64,000 nucleotides of DNA from Cyanoderma ruficeps (taxonomy: Eukaryota > Chordata > Aves > Passeriformes > Timaliidae), in the NCBI GenBank assembly GCA_008694505.1, contig VZDJ01000100.1:1685300-1749299 (forward strand). Direction: 5' to 3'. Made by a program: the position numbers and the translations under genes. Of the stretch, positions 37,929-50,562 are shown in pieces. Under the pieces are notes generated by a model. It did no database searches and was not told where the DNA came from. It was given only the letters and a program-made list of their open reading frames with translations. The stretch's first letter is position 1, and the number at the start of each line of letters is the position of its first letter.

Positions 37929-39759
37929 TAGCATGAACACAATCATTCAAAAAGAGCTAAGCAAACAAAGTCCTTTAATGTGGGAAAATTATATCAGGAT
38001 TGACATTAATTGTACTGTTTTCAGCGAGTCTGGAAAAGGAATCAAAGTATATTTTAGATATTTATGGGTTTTACCTCTGAAGAGTAGAAGGAACAAGGCC
38101 CACAATCAAGTTTATAGCTTTTTTTTCTTTTTGCACATCTAAAAGATGTTAATGGTAAGTGAAAATAATGTTGATTTGAAAACAAGTAAGAATGTTTTTT
38201 CTGTTCTGATAACTGGCTTATTTGAGATGCAAAACAAATGCCAAAAGAAAGCAATTTTTCACAAGGAAAACTCCTGTTGAGAGATCTGCAGTATTTGTTC
38301 TTTTGACCATGATCATATTTTGTACTCATGCATGTTACAAGATAAAGTCAAGAGCACTTTTGCCTACTGTCCTGACATATATTGTTGCATGTCCACCCGA
38401 CAAAATGTTTGGTCTGTCAGAAGGGCATGTCTGTCCACTCTAGGGATCCTCATGGCAGGGTTTATTGTGAAGGAAACAATTTATCTGTGAGATGAAAGCA
38501 GAGCAAACTTGTGTTTGCATTAGTGTGCCATTAATGCCTTCTTTTCTTGTGATGAAACAAGTCCAAGGCTGACCTGTTAATCAGTGCTGTCAAAAACACC
38601 TTTTAAAGAATGATATTTTTCCTTTTAGTTTTTTGNTTGGTTGGTTTTTTTTGGTTTTTTTCAGCTGCATGTTTTGGGAAGGGGGAACATGAATAAGATG
38701 ATTCCTTTGGGTCTGAAATGACTTGGTACACTCCCAGCTCTTTCTGCAGGCACTGCTGCCGCAGCTGCGGACTGGAGCTGCAGCTTTCTGGTTTTCGACG
38801 AGCCCTCTTGTCCAAAGAAGAAGGCTGAGTCTCTGCCTTGTTTTACATGAGCTGGCACAATTAACCTGTGTGGATGAAGAAGCTTCAAATGTAAAGTTTT
38901 CCATAAATAAATAATAATTAGAAACCAAAATGTCAACAACAACCCTTTTAATGACAAAAGTAATTGTGACTTGCAAACGAAGAATTGCTTTACAATTGCT
39001 GAGTTCCTGAAAACTACCACTGTATTTTAAAAAAAATCAGCTTGACTGCATAAACTCCATTAAAAGTTGGTTTTCTGTTCAGTGCCACAGCTGCCAAGAA
39101 CCAGCTTGGGGGTAAGGCTGGGAGCAGGGAAAGCAGGTGCTGCTTTTGACTTTGCTGCCAACAAACTTACTAACAGAATAGCACTAAACTAAATCACTAA
39201 TAGCATTGAACTAAATCACTTATCTCTGCTTTGCCTTCCACCTCCTTGGATTTCTGACCTTGGTGGGTGCAGCTTTGATATAAGCTACAGCATCTCAGCA
39301 GAGCCCTGCACATTTTAATTCTTGATCATTAGATTATCTCAGCGTGGCCCCTGGTAAATTACAGACTATTAAGTTGTCTGGTGGCCTCCCTGCTCATCCT
39401 TCAGGTGAAGGAAGGTACTAGGGATGCTGAGCCACCTCACACCCCGAAGGCCACATCCCAGCAGCCAAAGAGCAATGCAGCCCAGGCTTTGCTGGGTGCA
39501 GAGATGTTGGGACACTGCTATGACATCCCTGGTAGCTGGACTGAGTCTTCAAGAAGGTCAAAAACCACCTCACTTCCTCTTCTGCATGCAGTGACCATGA
39601 CCACCACCTCTGTTTTCTCTACAGAGACATGGCTCTCACTATCTCCCTTCACGCTGAGGTGCAGACTGAGCCCTAGGGCATGTGGGAGCCACCTTTCCCT
39701 GCACCCCACTTGAATTACCCAGTTAGGGTGATAGGTCCCTGCAAACCCAAAAAATCACT
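37929..39759. other. Gene-poor stretch
   Basis: Holds a T/G-rich tract with an N at 38636 and no recognised gene or element. Confidence 0.55.
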
Positions 39760-40135
39760 GGCACTCAGCTCACTTTATTTGGCACCCACAATCCTGTCCT
39801 GCTCACTGTTCAATGCTGGATGACCAGTACAACATCTTCAGGCACCTTGCTGAATAATCTTTTGGAATATTGATTGAAAACATATTAAATAAGATTGACC
39901 CAAGACTCAGTCCTGCAAGAACCCTGCTGAATCTAGCCATTTATTAAGGATGCTTTAGGATCTACCAGAGATCCAGTTTGTAATTTGTCTTCATGCATAA
40001 TTAACACTATGTTGTTTTGGAACCAAAACATCTATGTCTAGAATATACTGGTGTTTGAAAATCAATGAATGGTAGAATGACCTGGGTTTGGAAGGACCTT
40101 AGAGGTGGGAACCTTAGCATAAACCACAACTTGGT
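39760..40135 (-). mobile_element. Degraded CR1 LINE fragments, antisense
   Basis: Around 39878-39935 the plus strand resembles the antisense of the CR1 5'/RT junction (AAGATTGACCCAAGACTCAG then TCCTGCAAGAACCCTGC). Positions 40070-40115 resemble the antisense CR1 terminus (AGAATGACCTGGGTTTGGAA then GGACCTTAGAGG). The intermediate body is missing or unrecognisable, so this is an internally deleted copy or two separate copies. Confidence 0.5.
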
Positions 40136-40660
40136 CTCGGGGTAAGACTTCTTTCCATGTTCTTAAGACTCTCAGAAAGACGTGAATAGAAATACAGCAA
40201 GTGGTTTGGCAATAGGGTCTGCTAAAAGTCACAATGGTCTGCAGAGGAAGCCTGCAGACAGTGAGAGCAGTGCAGGAAGAGCAGTGAGAGGCCTCCTTGT
40301 CTATCTTATACTTACAGCATAATTAGGATCACATAAATGCCACTGCTGTTAACAACAATGGTGATGACTGTTGTATCAGAAAAATCCCCCTGCCGTCTGC
40401 CTCCCAGGTGTTTGCACTTACATATCACTTCCCATTAAAATGGTCTGCAGCAAGTGCCAGGGGTGTCAGAGCTGGGTGATGAAATTGAATTAGTTTGAAT
40501 AACTGAATAAGTTTTAGATCCTGGACTGACAGCTTGTTCATATAGATCTTAAATGCCCAGCAGCAGCAGCATAATTTGCATTACTCAAGCAAGGATGTTC
40601 AGAGCAGCAGGGCAGGGTGTAGCGGTGCGCAATTCGAATTTTTCCAATTGTTTGCATGTT

Positions 40661-40884
40661 TGTAGTGGTTTGTTCCCTGTTTGTCCCAATCCCCCCCCGC
40701 CTCTCCTAAATCCTGTTGGTATCACCTTGACCTAGCTGTCAATCACCCTGTTAGAGTCAAAAGATTTTAGGTGTGAAACCCCTGATTTGCCAAGGTGATT
40801 AGGTGCCACCTACACCTATTGTCTTTGTAATACTGTACTGGTCCCTTCCTGTCTGGAGGCCTGCCCCCTGGGTTCATAACCTGG
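40661..40884 (+). mobile_element. Partial LTR of an endogenous retrovirus, cut by the sequence gap
   Basis: It opens TGTAGTGGTTTGTTCCCTGT, a start I know from passerine LTRs, and continues through CCTAAATCCTGTTGGTATCA and CACCTTGACCTAGCTGTCAA to the edge of the N run at 40885. No matching end (…CCACTACA) appears after the gap, so the 3' part is missing or collapsed. Orientation is inferred from the family. Confidence 0.65.
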
Positions 40885-41046
40885 NNNNNNNNNNNNNNNN
40901 NNNNNNNNNNNNNNNNNNNNNNNNNNNNNNNNNNNNNNNNNNNNNNNNNNNNNNNNNNNNNNNNNNNNNNNNNNNNNNNNNNNNNNNNNNNNNNNNNNNN
41001 NNNNNNNNNNNNNNNNNNNNNNNNNNNNNNNNNNNNNNNNNNNNNN
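40885..41046. other. Sequence gap (162 N)
   Basis: An unsequenced run of N. The left edge lies in an LTR and the right edge in a CCCCT repeat, so missing retroviral or low-complexity sequence is likely. Frames spanning the gap are meaningless. Confidence 1.
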
Positions 41047-41066
41047 CCTCCCCTCCCCTCCCCTTT
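41047..41066. repeat. (CCCCT)n simple repeat at the gap edge
   Basis: CCTCCCCTCCCCTCCCC then a T run, directly after the N block. Confidence 0.85.
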
Positions 41067-41501
41067 TTTCTTCCTCTTTCCCAGGAAGTGTGCAATTCCT
41101 TGCAGAAAACAGCACATATTCTAATTCGTTCTGATTCTGCCTGATCCTGCACAGCACAGGCAGGATGTTGAGGAGGGCAAGGTTTCATAAAGGCCTTTTG
41201 CATAGCTCATTCTGAAATCTGCCATCAACAGATGAAATTCAGACTGAGCAAGCAGATTTTGAAGAAATATTTAATAATTTATGAGATACTTGGTACTTGA
41301 TAGCATCTTTCATCCATGGTTCTTAAAAGACTTCAGAGATGTCAATAGATGATACAAACAGAATAATGTCTTATTATAATCAGGCCATTTTGCATGTTCA
41401 TAAAGAGGCAGAAACTGCATTCCTAAAAGAATGTATTGTTTTATCTATAACCAAAAAAAAAAGAGAGTCTATAAGAAAGCAGGGCATAAAAGTAGAAATC
41501 T

Positions 41502-41688
41502 TAGTTCCCATCTCTTCCTTGTAAACTTTTCGAGGAAATAGAAAGCTTTAGGCAGAATAATTATTTTATACTTTAAAAAAATACCTGCTTGACTAGTTCC
41601 CATCTCTTCCTTGTAAACTTTTTGAGGAAATAGAAAGCTTTAGGCAGAATAATTATTTTATACTTCAAAAAAATACCTGCTTGACTAG
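41502..41688. repeat. 92-bp tandem duplication, two copies
   Basis: A 92-base unit starting TAGTTCCCATCTCTTCC occurs at 41502-41593 and again at 41594-41685, followed by the first three bases of a third. The copies differ at about two positions (TTTCGAG/TTTTGAG and TACTTTA/TACTTCA), so the duplication is recent compared with the surrounding debris. Confidence 0.95.
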
Positions 41689-42000
41689 CATTTATTATCC
41701 ACAGTGCTTTTAAGGTCTCTACACATCGTGGTTATTTGCCCTCCTGCTCATTACCCTGCCAGTTGAAGTGGCTTTACCTCTACATTAAGCAGCAAGTCAA
41801 AGCCTCTCTGATTAGGCTCACCTGCAAATATTTTTCTTTTATATGTTACCAGTTAAATAAATTGTCTGCAAAGACTTTTCCCCCCAAATATAAAACAAGT
41901 AATGGACAACCACAAAAATCAGAGCCACTGTAACTTCAGTCTTCTATGGAGTTTCATTTTGTTTTATAGATTATATAGTTTCTCTCCATAATCCAAAGTA

Positions 42001-42050
42001 TACAGATTAGATTAGATTACATTAGATTACATTAGATTACATTAGATTGG
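42001..42050. repeat. 10-bp minisatellite (ATTAGATTAC)n
   Basis: About four units of ATTAGATTAC, with a diverged first unit and a truncated last unit. Confidence 0.9.
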
Positions 42051-43247
42051 ATATGAGGTTTTGCAGCTAAAATTTCCAAAATCCCTCTCAATTTATGACC
42101 ATTTAGGTTTTAATAAGGTGTAAAGAACCACTGAGAGGAGAAATCTGAGACTCAGAGCATGGTACTCTCCAGCAGCGTCCACTACCTAGAAGGGCTGGTC
42201 ACACTTGCTGTTGCTATATCCTATAGAAACATTCTTTAGCTGATGGTAAGTACACCAGAAGTTCAATGTGGCGGATGTAGCTATGAAGGTGGGTTCAAAA
42301 AAGATCCAAAAATTTCAAATGGCATTCAGTGAGATTTTGTGATTATTTTACAGTAATCCTTTACCCAGAGGACAATAAAAGCACCTGATTCTGGCTTGTG
42401 CATACCACTACTTCACACTGAATTAAACAGAAACTAAGAAATTAAATTGAACTATTCAGAAGGAAAATTCCTTAATGTACAAAGCCCTTCAAAATAGAAT
42501 GTTACATGAAGTACTTACCATTAAAAAACATTGTTATTCGCCAGTACTTACCACATAGTTTTTATTCTGATATGCTATTCTAAACAGCTGGGTTAACTGT
42601 GGTTTCTTGGAAAATGCATGGATTTTAATTGCAGTAACATTGCTTGCATTAATGGTATGGTAGGATGTGGGTAAATGTGCTTAGGGCTGTCCAATATTTT
42701 CCACTGCAAGAGGCTGTTTGCTGCTATTTATGCATCACCAGGCTTTGTCCATCAGGAACACAGTGGCCTTAGCCAGGTGGGTGCTTTGAACTGAGGCTGC
42801 TGCGGAAGTGCCACGAGCAGGAGGCTGTGCAGGCATGGTGAGGCAGCTCCTCTCTGTCCCATCTGAGAGCCTCTAACACCTTCCCATTTTGAAGTTTCAG
42901 ATGTGCTTTGCAGCAGTGCAAGATTTTGGAATGCAGTGAGGGAATAACGTAGTGTTAGGCCATTGAAAGTCTTTTTCACACTGACTGAAACACACACTTT
43001 AGGACATATGCAAACACATGCTCTGAGTAAGTTTGGTAGCATCCAAAAACAAATCTTGATGCTCTATATGCAGACAGACAAGCTTACTATGTATTTTACC
43101 ATGTAGCTTTGCATTCCACTTTTGCTTTCCTGGCATTTTGCCTCTCTTTCTTTATGTGTTATTTGGCTCAAGTTACAGAAGTCTACTTTCATTTTTCCTT
43201 TAAAAACATAGGGTATTGAAAAAACCACCTAAAAATATACAAATATC

Positions 43248-43535
43248 TGATGGTAGAGAGCCAAGCTCTTTTCAATGGTATGCAGTGACAGGACAAGTGC
43301 ACACTGAAATACAGGAAATTCAGCTAAAACATAAGGAAAACTATTTTTTGCTATGGAGGCAATCTAATGCCAGAATAGGTTGGTGAAACAGTCTGTGGTA
43401 TCACTACCCTTGGAAATACTTAAAACACAAGTCGATGTGGTCCTGGGCAGCCAACTCTAGCTGACACTGCTTGGGCAGGGGAGTTAGATGGGATGGCATC
43501 TGCAGGTGTCTTCCATCCTCAGCGGTCCTGTGAGC
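43248..43535 (+). mobile_element. CR1 LINE 3' end, sense
   Basis: The terminal CR1 segments appear in order: TGACAGGACAAGTGCACACT, then AAGGAAAACTATTTTTTGCT, the CCTTGGAAATACTTAAAAC stretch, TGGTCCTGGGCAGCCAACTC, and GGGATGGCATCTGCAGGTGT before a decayed tail GCGGTCCTGTGA. The copy is short and diverged, with no coding capacity. Confidence 0.8.
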
Positions 43536-46500
43536 CCATGAATATATCTGGTTTCTGTAACATGCACAAATACATGTTAAAAAATTATGACTTCATTATG
43601 TGGTCTAGGGACCTGAGTTTATCTTGGCCAGTCTGTGCCGCTGCTCAGAAGAGTTTGGCTAATCTCTGCTGGGAGGGTGTTTCAGCTCTCCAGTGCTTCC
43701 TCTCCGGCACAGCCACAGTCACAGAAGGGGCTGAAAACATCCTGAGACCAGAGGAAGGAGGAAAAGGATGTGGTTCAATGCCAAGTTACTGGGATTGAAG
43801 ACCTTCCAGGGCTCTTTGGCAGAGCTGCTGTTCAGGAATGGCAAGCACTGTCCTCCTCTGTGCTGAGGGGCACACATGACAGGAAAAGAGAGCAGGAAAA
43901 GAAAGACATTGACATGTGCATCATGCCAGTCGTGCTGTAGACTTCAGGGTCCCATTCCGCTCAATCTTCCCTCCACTCTCTAGCCAGGAACACAGAACAG
44001 GCCTGGGAAAGGGACAGCAGCTGAAAATGTTGTAGGTAGTAGCTCTGGCACTAACCTAAAATAAAAATAAACAAATACAAACCCTCCACAAATAAATGAA
44101 GAGGAAGGCTAACTGAAGAACATCAAGCTGCTTTGACAGCCACAGCAGAGCTGATGACTGACTAGAGATGTATCTTTACTGAGGCCCAATTACAATTGAG
44201 TGTTTAATTGCTTCTGGCCAGGATCAGCCCACTGGGCAGGAGGCAGCTGGTTGCCTGCAGTCCTCATTCCCCAGAGGAGTAGGGGAAAAATATTTTCTGG
44301 CTCTGTGGATTGTTTGTCTTTGGCACAATTTGGAAACAAATCAGTCATCATTTTTATTGCTCTAAATATTACACTATTATTTTTCCTTTAAGTGTGGTAA
44401 CCTTTAGTTAGCTGCATGAGTGAAACCACACCATCTCACATTACTTAAATTTAATCTCATAAGGTTATTTTTTTTGTGGGAAGGTAGCAGATTTTCTAAC
44501 ACCATCTGTGCCTGTCTTACTCACTGAAGAGCCTGCTGCTGCAAGTCCTCCAACCCCTGACGTTGCTTCCTCCCATGACTGTGCCCTTCATACTTCATTT
44601 CTGAGGGACAGGTGAGGTCTCTGAGACTACTGGGAACCTTGCTGTGCCTCACCCCAGCAGCAGTGCTTCTTATTGGGAAGAGAGTTCCCTCCTCACATCC
44701 ACCACAGCCAGGATGTAGTATAGTGGGGTAGCTTTGCAGGCCCCCGCAGCTGTGTACAAGCTACAAGTTACTGTACCAAGAACTGAATATTAGCAGTTAG
44801 CTTGGCACATAATCTCAAGAGGAGTATTTTTAATAGACAAAAAATATTTAATATCATTTTAATGCATTATGTACCATATATGTAAACCACGTGAATATTT
44901 ATATCTATATTTTTGCATCTATTTTTATCTATCTATCTATNTGCCTGGGCCTTGGCAGCAGGATGTCCTGTGAGCATCCAGGCAGTGCCAAGGGCAGGGC
45001 AGGAGCTGTGGGGAAAGTGGGGCTGGTGTAAAGTGGTGGGTCAGCTTGTGCCCAGCCTGTAGTTGCAGGTGGAAACACCAGAAAAGGCACTGGGGGGCTC
45101 CGTGAACCCCTCCCTGGAAACAGATGACCTGTGATGACCTCAGTCCTGGGGCAGCAGTCTCCTTTCCTTCCTCCTCTCACACCAGTCACTCCTCTTTTTA
45201 TTCTTCTTCCGTGCTATGGCAAGGTTCAGTTTTGTTCCTGGTTCTTTTTGCTTGAAACAGGAATATCCATGTGCCTGCCTTGTTTGTAATTTCTTCACAA
45301 AAGAGAATTCTTTTCTGTTCAACCCCCTTTCCTTTGATTCTCTGTTTCTGCCACCAAACTCTCCAGGCTTATGGAGTTGTGCCTTTCCTCAAACCTGCCA
45401 GTTACGCTGGGCAGTTCAGAGGAAAACATATGTGGCAGTGACCTGGGACCTTGTGACTGCCTTTGTCCCTGCTGCTGGTTTGCAGGCAGCCTGGGACAGA
45501 ATGGCTTCAGTCCTCACTTTGCCTGCTCATAAAATGTGTCATCCAGCCTATTCTACTGCATCAAAGCAGTCCCAGTAGGGCACGTAGCAAGATAAGAGGG
45601 AAAGGAGAGAGAAAAGAAGAATTTAAAAATGGAACTGCCTGAATGAAACCCTTGTTGAAATACATGAAGGTTCCCAGTGTTCTCCAAATCAGATGATCTG
45701 TGCATGATCTGTGGATGCAGGCAGACTTCTGGGTTGGAAGGGAGCAAAGACTGCTTTTGTGCAACCACCACCGGTGACTGGGAGCATCCTTGCCAGAGGC
45801 TGATACCCCATATGGCATGTAAGCCATACCCCTTCCTGCAGCCCTCACAACACCTATGTTTTGCAGTGCCAGCCACAGGAATGGCAGTGACTCTCAGGTG
45901 TTCCCCTTCTTGTCTGGTGAAAGTCCCACAGACATGCCAAATCCCTCTGAAGAGTTGCCTCGATGATCTGAGCTAATAGGGGAGCTTTTCATTTCCATCA
46001 TAAAAGCAGTGAGGAAAGGTCACATTTATCTTTTTCTAGGTCAGGGGAGAGTTTGTCCTTTCTCTTATATGACATAGTAACAGAATCCAAAGGTGGACAA
46101 TTAGTTTTTATTGCTCTTAGACAAATTCTAAGTAAAGTCTTTTCTAGAATTAGAGCTAGTAGTTCAATCTTCAGGTAGACTTTTGTTTTGCACTTGCATT
46201 AAAAAATAAGATGAACAAAAAAAATCTACTATTGAATTACATTTGTTATACAAAATGGCATATGCATTTAAAAGCAATTACTCTGGAGACAGTTTAGTTT
46301 TCTGTCAGTCAGCCTAATGCTTTTAATATTCTGTGTATCGAGATCTTGTATCAGCTGTAACTATGGGTGAGACTGGACCATCTAAACAATCTTTTTGTTG
46401 AGCTGGTTATACTGGGAGATAGAAGCAAAACTGCAGCCTCCTCAGCTCAAGACTCCTCTATTTCAGAAAGCCCCTTCCTGAAAATCAGATTTCCCTTCAC

Positions 46501-46794
46501 TGACTAATATTTGGTGTGATTTATAGCAATAAGTGGGTTTGTCTGCATAGGGTTTTAAACACTGAATGCAGGTGTACTGCAGTTAGGAGATATTTAAACA
46601 CACAAGCTATACTAAAGGAGAGCTATTTGAATGTAGAGGTGAATTATTTAAATTTTTAGTAACTGGCCACTCTGAATAAAGTGTTTAGGACAGTAAGTAA
46701 GTGGGATGCATTTAGTGCATCAATGTGGGCTTAATTACCTGCTGATCTCAAACATGAAAGCTCAGTTAACTGCATTTTAATCCTATTAGTACAA
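43536..46794. other. Gene-poor stretch
   Basis: Contains the TATC microsatellite and the N at 44941, with a GC-rich segment (44942-45180) on its right. No recognised gene. Confidence 0.55.
44909..44940. repeat. (TATC)n microsatellite ending at an N
   Basis: Imperfect TATC units followed by a clean TCTATCTATCTAT run that stops at a single N (44941), beyond which composition changes abruptly to GC-rich. Confidence 0.85.
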
Positions 46795-46799
46795 CAGAG

Positions 46800-47545
46800 T
46801 GTCTTGGGTTGTGGAGCCTAAATTGTGTATTCTATTTTTCATCTGCTGAAAACAGTTGGGGGTTGTTCCTCTTTATCTCTTGTTTACCCTGGAGGGAGGG
46901 GGGCGGGTGCCTTTTGATAATGGCCCAACGGTTAATACCAGGTAGGGCATTGTTCTTATCTTTCTCCACGATGGGCCATTAGGACTCCCCAGGCTGTTTT
47001 CTTCCCCAAGCTGTTCCCCTTCCCAAAATATACCCACATTCCTTCATCCTATTGTGAGATGCTCCACCCAGTGGGAAGAGCCAACCATTCCTACCTGGAT
47101 AAAACTGGGACTTGGGACCAGGATGTCCTCTTGCTTCATCCGATTACCGGAGGAAGACTGAACCCTTCTCACCACCTCTGGACCCTTTTGACTACAGGAT
47201 CATCTCTACCTCAACAGAACTACATCTGCCACTCCAGGAGGACTCACTTTTGGACTGCTTCCAACACCCTGACCAACAGGGCATCAGGTTGTAGCTCTGA
47301 CTTTGTCAGAGCTTTCCAAAATTGTTGTTTGTTTGTTTGCTGGTTTGGTGGGGTGGTTTTGTTTTTCTACCACATTTGTATTATTGATTTTCCTAGTAAA
47401 GAACTGTTATTCCTATCTCCAAATCTTTGTCTGAGAGCCCTTAATTGCAAAATTATAATCTGGTGGGGGGTGAGGGGTTTACATTCTCTATTCTAAGGGG
47501 AACCCCAGTTTCCCTGGCAGATACCTGTCTTTCTAAACCAAGACA
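46800..47545 (+). mobile_element. Solo LTR of an endogenous retrovirus
   Basis: A 746-base element with matching inverted ends: TGTCTTGGGTT at 46800 and AAACCAAGACA ending at 47545. It is flanked by a perfect 5-base target duplication, CAGAG, at 46795-46799 and 47546-47550. The plus strand holds a TATA-like AAAATATACC (about 47025), a poly(A) signal variant AGTAAA (47395-47400) and a T/G-rich downstream region, so the LTR points rightward. No internal retroviral genes remain, so this is the product of LTR-LTR recombination. A 5-base duplication is usual for ERVL-type integrations. The open frame at 47059-47496 is part of the LTR and not a gene. Confidence 0.9.
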
Positions 47546-47550
47546 CAGAG

Positions 47551-50027
47551 TCAGTACAGCAGAGGAGGAGCAAAACAGTGTTACAGGCTGCATCAGCCAA
47601 GCCCTGTTCCTTTGTCCTCGGTGTTCCCCACACACCCACAACTACAGCTTTTGGGTGCCACATGGAGTAACCAATACATCCACCAGTTACTGGGACATGA
47701 ACAAGGAGAGTGGGAGCAGGTCCTGAGTCTGCAATTTACCTTCACAGACATGGCACAGCCTTATGCCTGTTCAGCTCTGTCAGGTAATTCGTTTAGATTT
47801 ACTGGGTTGGAGGGCAATTATTCTTATGGAGTATCAGTGGCTGTCTGGACTGGGTTAGTCTGGAAGAAGCTCAGCACCATTCTTAATGTGTTTGGCAATG
47901 TGGTTTCTTCAGGAGGGGCCCTGTGGCCCTGCCCAGAAAATCTGTCATTCTGGCCCAGTTTTCATCCAGCTCACTCGATGAAATTGTGTTTCAAGTAAAA
48001 TGTTTCCCTGGGTCAACATCTGTGTTGTCAGCAGTTATGCACTCCAGCTCTTCCAGAGTGCACATCTGTATCCAAATGCTGCTCTCTCCGCTACCTGACA
48101 AACTCAGTAGTTCACCAAAGTTCACGTTTCTGCACCAACAGCAAATGTCATCTCTTAGCTCATCTGCTGCTTGGATTATCCTGTGTTTATAAACACGAGC
48201 TAAACTCTCTGGGCTCTGTTCTGTGAGTTTTCCCCATTTGTCAGTTACCTGCAGAACAGAAATTCTCCAGGGACCTTTCCCAGGACCAGAGACAAAAACA
48301 CCACCTTGCACACTCCATCTTGCCAGTGTCCCAGACTGCCTGAGAAACAAAGGACCATCCTCTGCAACAAGGTAGTAAAATTAAGCAACTGGAGTTGGGA
48401 GGCAGCAATAAGGATCAGTGCACTGGATGTGTGTTTTTCAAAGAGGAAGTCTGCTTAACTCAGGGAGGTTTGCTGGCTGAGGTTGACAGGGACAACCAGT
48501 GCTGCACCTGTCACCTATGAATGACCCTTTGCTTAAATTCAGTGCAACTATTTCTGAAACACCTGCGTCCCCTTTCTCCAAACTAGGCAAAAGGAGTCCT
48601 AGGACCTAAATCGTATCCCCAGCACTATTCAAAAATCTTTTTAGCGATGGTCTGTTGCAAAGCAGCTGCTAGTAAAATATCCTGCAAGAAATGGGGTGGT
48701 TTTGCTTTGAGCCATGCTAGAGCTTTGGCCCCATCTGTCTGGCTCTGCTGCCTTGTATGCAGTGCTGTTGTGCTTCTGCACTTGGGCCAGTATGCTTTTG
48801 TAACTGGGCATAGTTCTTGGCAGAATTGCATGGGTCTGAGTGCCCAGGCTGCAGCTGGGAGGATGACAGACACAGCAGCAGCATAGGGTCATGTATTGTC
48901 TAGCTAAGGACTTCAGCATATTGAGGTCTTGAGAATAGCTACGGCTGGGGTAAAGCGTTTTATACATCAACATTTCTGCAGTCTTTAACAGGTACAGGAA
49001 GTGCACCTAATGCTACATCACTATTAGCACCTATGAGAGTAGGAGAACTAATGAAATGGCATGCAGCCAGGTAAATTCAGACAGTTAGCTCTTGTTTGGA
49101 TAAACAGCTGAGTTGTCCCAGTTAGGAATTCTGCATTTCTGGGGATACACAGCTTGCACACAGGGAGGAGCAAAGTGCTTGTCTCAGAGGGGTGGATTAT
49201 TAGCCTTTAATTAAGGAAGATCAGACACATGTCCAGATCTCTGAATAGCTTTGGACACTTTGCAGGCTGTTGATATCTGCTTTAATGCCATAACTTTATG
49301 TTGTGTACAGTAGGGTCCACACAGATGAGAAGATACACTGGGTCACCCGTGAGGACTATCTGAAATCTGAAATTTGGCTCTGGGCATTTTCAGTCATTGT
49401 TTTTTCCTTATTGTGAAACCACAGTGCTACGGATGAAAAGACTTGGTTCCTATCAACATTTTTCTTTTCTGTTTAGAGAAGAGATTTGATTATCAAAGAG
49501 GAAAATGTCCTTCAGATTGTGAGTTGCTGTGGTACAGGCCTATTCTGTTCTTGTGCTGCCATCAAAAAGTAAAATTGGCCAGCAATACCACACACCACAC
49601 CAAGAAAAGAAAAGAAGAGGGTCAGGAGAAACACACACTAGCGCACACAAGTCCTTGAACTTACACAAAGAGATATCATGTTACAATTTGCAGTGTTTCC
49701 TAGGAAACCATTTTAGTGTAAAAGGAACTCTTTGTCTCCCGCTCTTTGTAAAATTGTTTGAACCACTGTATCTCGTAAAATGTTGCTTCACAGACAATTT
49801 ATGCAGCATTTAAAAAAAGCTCAATCTGCAGTTTGCTGCACCATCAGAAGTAATATTTCTATCAGCAGTCTGAATACTTTAGATTGTATTTGTTGAGAAT
49901 TGATAAGATTATGTAAAAATTTCCAGAAGTCAGAGGAAAAAAAATATTCTACTTGTCGTCTTCTTTTTTTGTTTTTCCCATGACATGGAGTGCCTTTCTC
50001 TAGCAGCAAGGATGTATAGATACATTA
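47551..50027. other. Gene-poor stretch
   Basis: No recognised element. The 128-codon plus frame at 47612-47998 has no family resemblance and lacks a supporting promoter or splice context. Confidence 0.55.
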
Positions 50028-50178
50028 ACGAAAACAAAACAAAACAAAAACCAAAAAATCAAATCAAAACACACAAAAAAAAGCCAAACCCNCCCCCCCC
50101 AAAAACAAAACAAAAAACCCAAAAAAACTCCCCAAAAAACCACAAAAACAAAAAACCACATGAAGAAAAACTCCCCAA
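50028..50178. repeat. A-rich low-complexity tract with an internal C run
   Basis: AAAAC-type units interrupted by a C run containing an N (50092), continuing to about 50178. The tract is almost entirely A and C on this strand. Confidence 0.9.
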
Positions 50179-50209
50179 AAGGCAGAAATTGCTTTAGGAA
50201 GCTCTTTAT

Positions 50210-50560
50210 AAGCACCTTTTTACTGGCACGTTCGCTGAAGCCCAAGCGCGTCCTGGCTTCTTTTCCTTTGGACACCGAAGTGGCCTGGAGAGGATTTCCG
50301 CAGCCCCGCCTCCTGCTCGCCGCTGAGGGTGGCTGTGTGGTGGTGTCCCGGTGCGACACCTGCTCGCCCAGATCCAGCAATATCACAGGGAGCAGGCTGC
50401 CCTGAGCTACCTGTGCCTGTCACTCCTGCGGGCCCTGCAAGGTGCCCCCCCCCCCCCCCCCNAAACAGGGCAGCGTCTCGGCTGCTGCTGGGGGGGTTTA
50501 CTGCGTGGGAGGGGCGGCCTGGAGGATGCCGCCATCGCAGTGTCTTTCTGCAGGAAGGGT
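50210..50560. other. GC-rich, CpG-containing block, possible small CpG island
   Basis: Sharp rise in GC with many CpG steps (CGTTCGC, AGCGCG, CCGCAGCCCCG, CTCGCCGCTG, CCCGGTGCGAC) between an A/C-rich tract and an AT-rich region. Two isolated splice-like sites bracket an open segment reading IQQYHREQAALSYLCLSLLR then ALQ (CTCGCCCAG before it at about 50372; GCAAG then GTGCCC after it). No family is recognised. It could be an unannotated promoter or first exon, a methylation-spared element, or composition drift beside a poly(C) tract. Confidence 0.4.
50445..50462. repeat. Poly(C) run of at least 17, ending at an N
   Basis: Seventeen consecutive C's then N at 50462. The true length is uncertain because such homopolymers sequence poorly. 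Confidence 0.9.
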
Positions 50561-50562
50561 GG

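Noticed and set aside
40767..41203. Frames spanning the N run
   Set aside because: Translated N's join unrelated flanks.
47059..47496. 145-codon frame
   Set aside because: It lies entirely inside the solo LTR, which carries no coding region.
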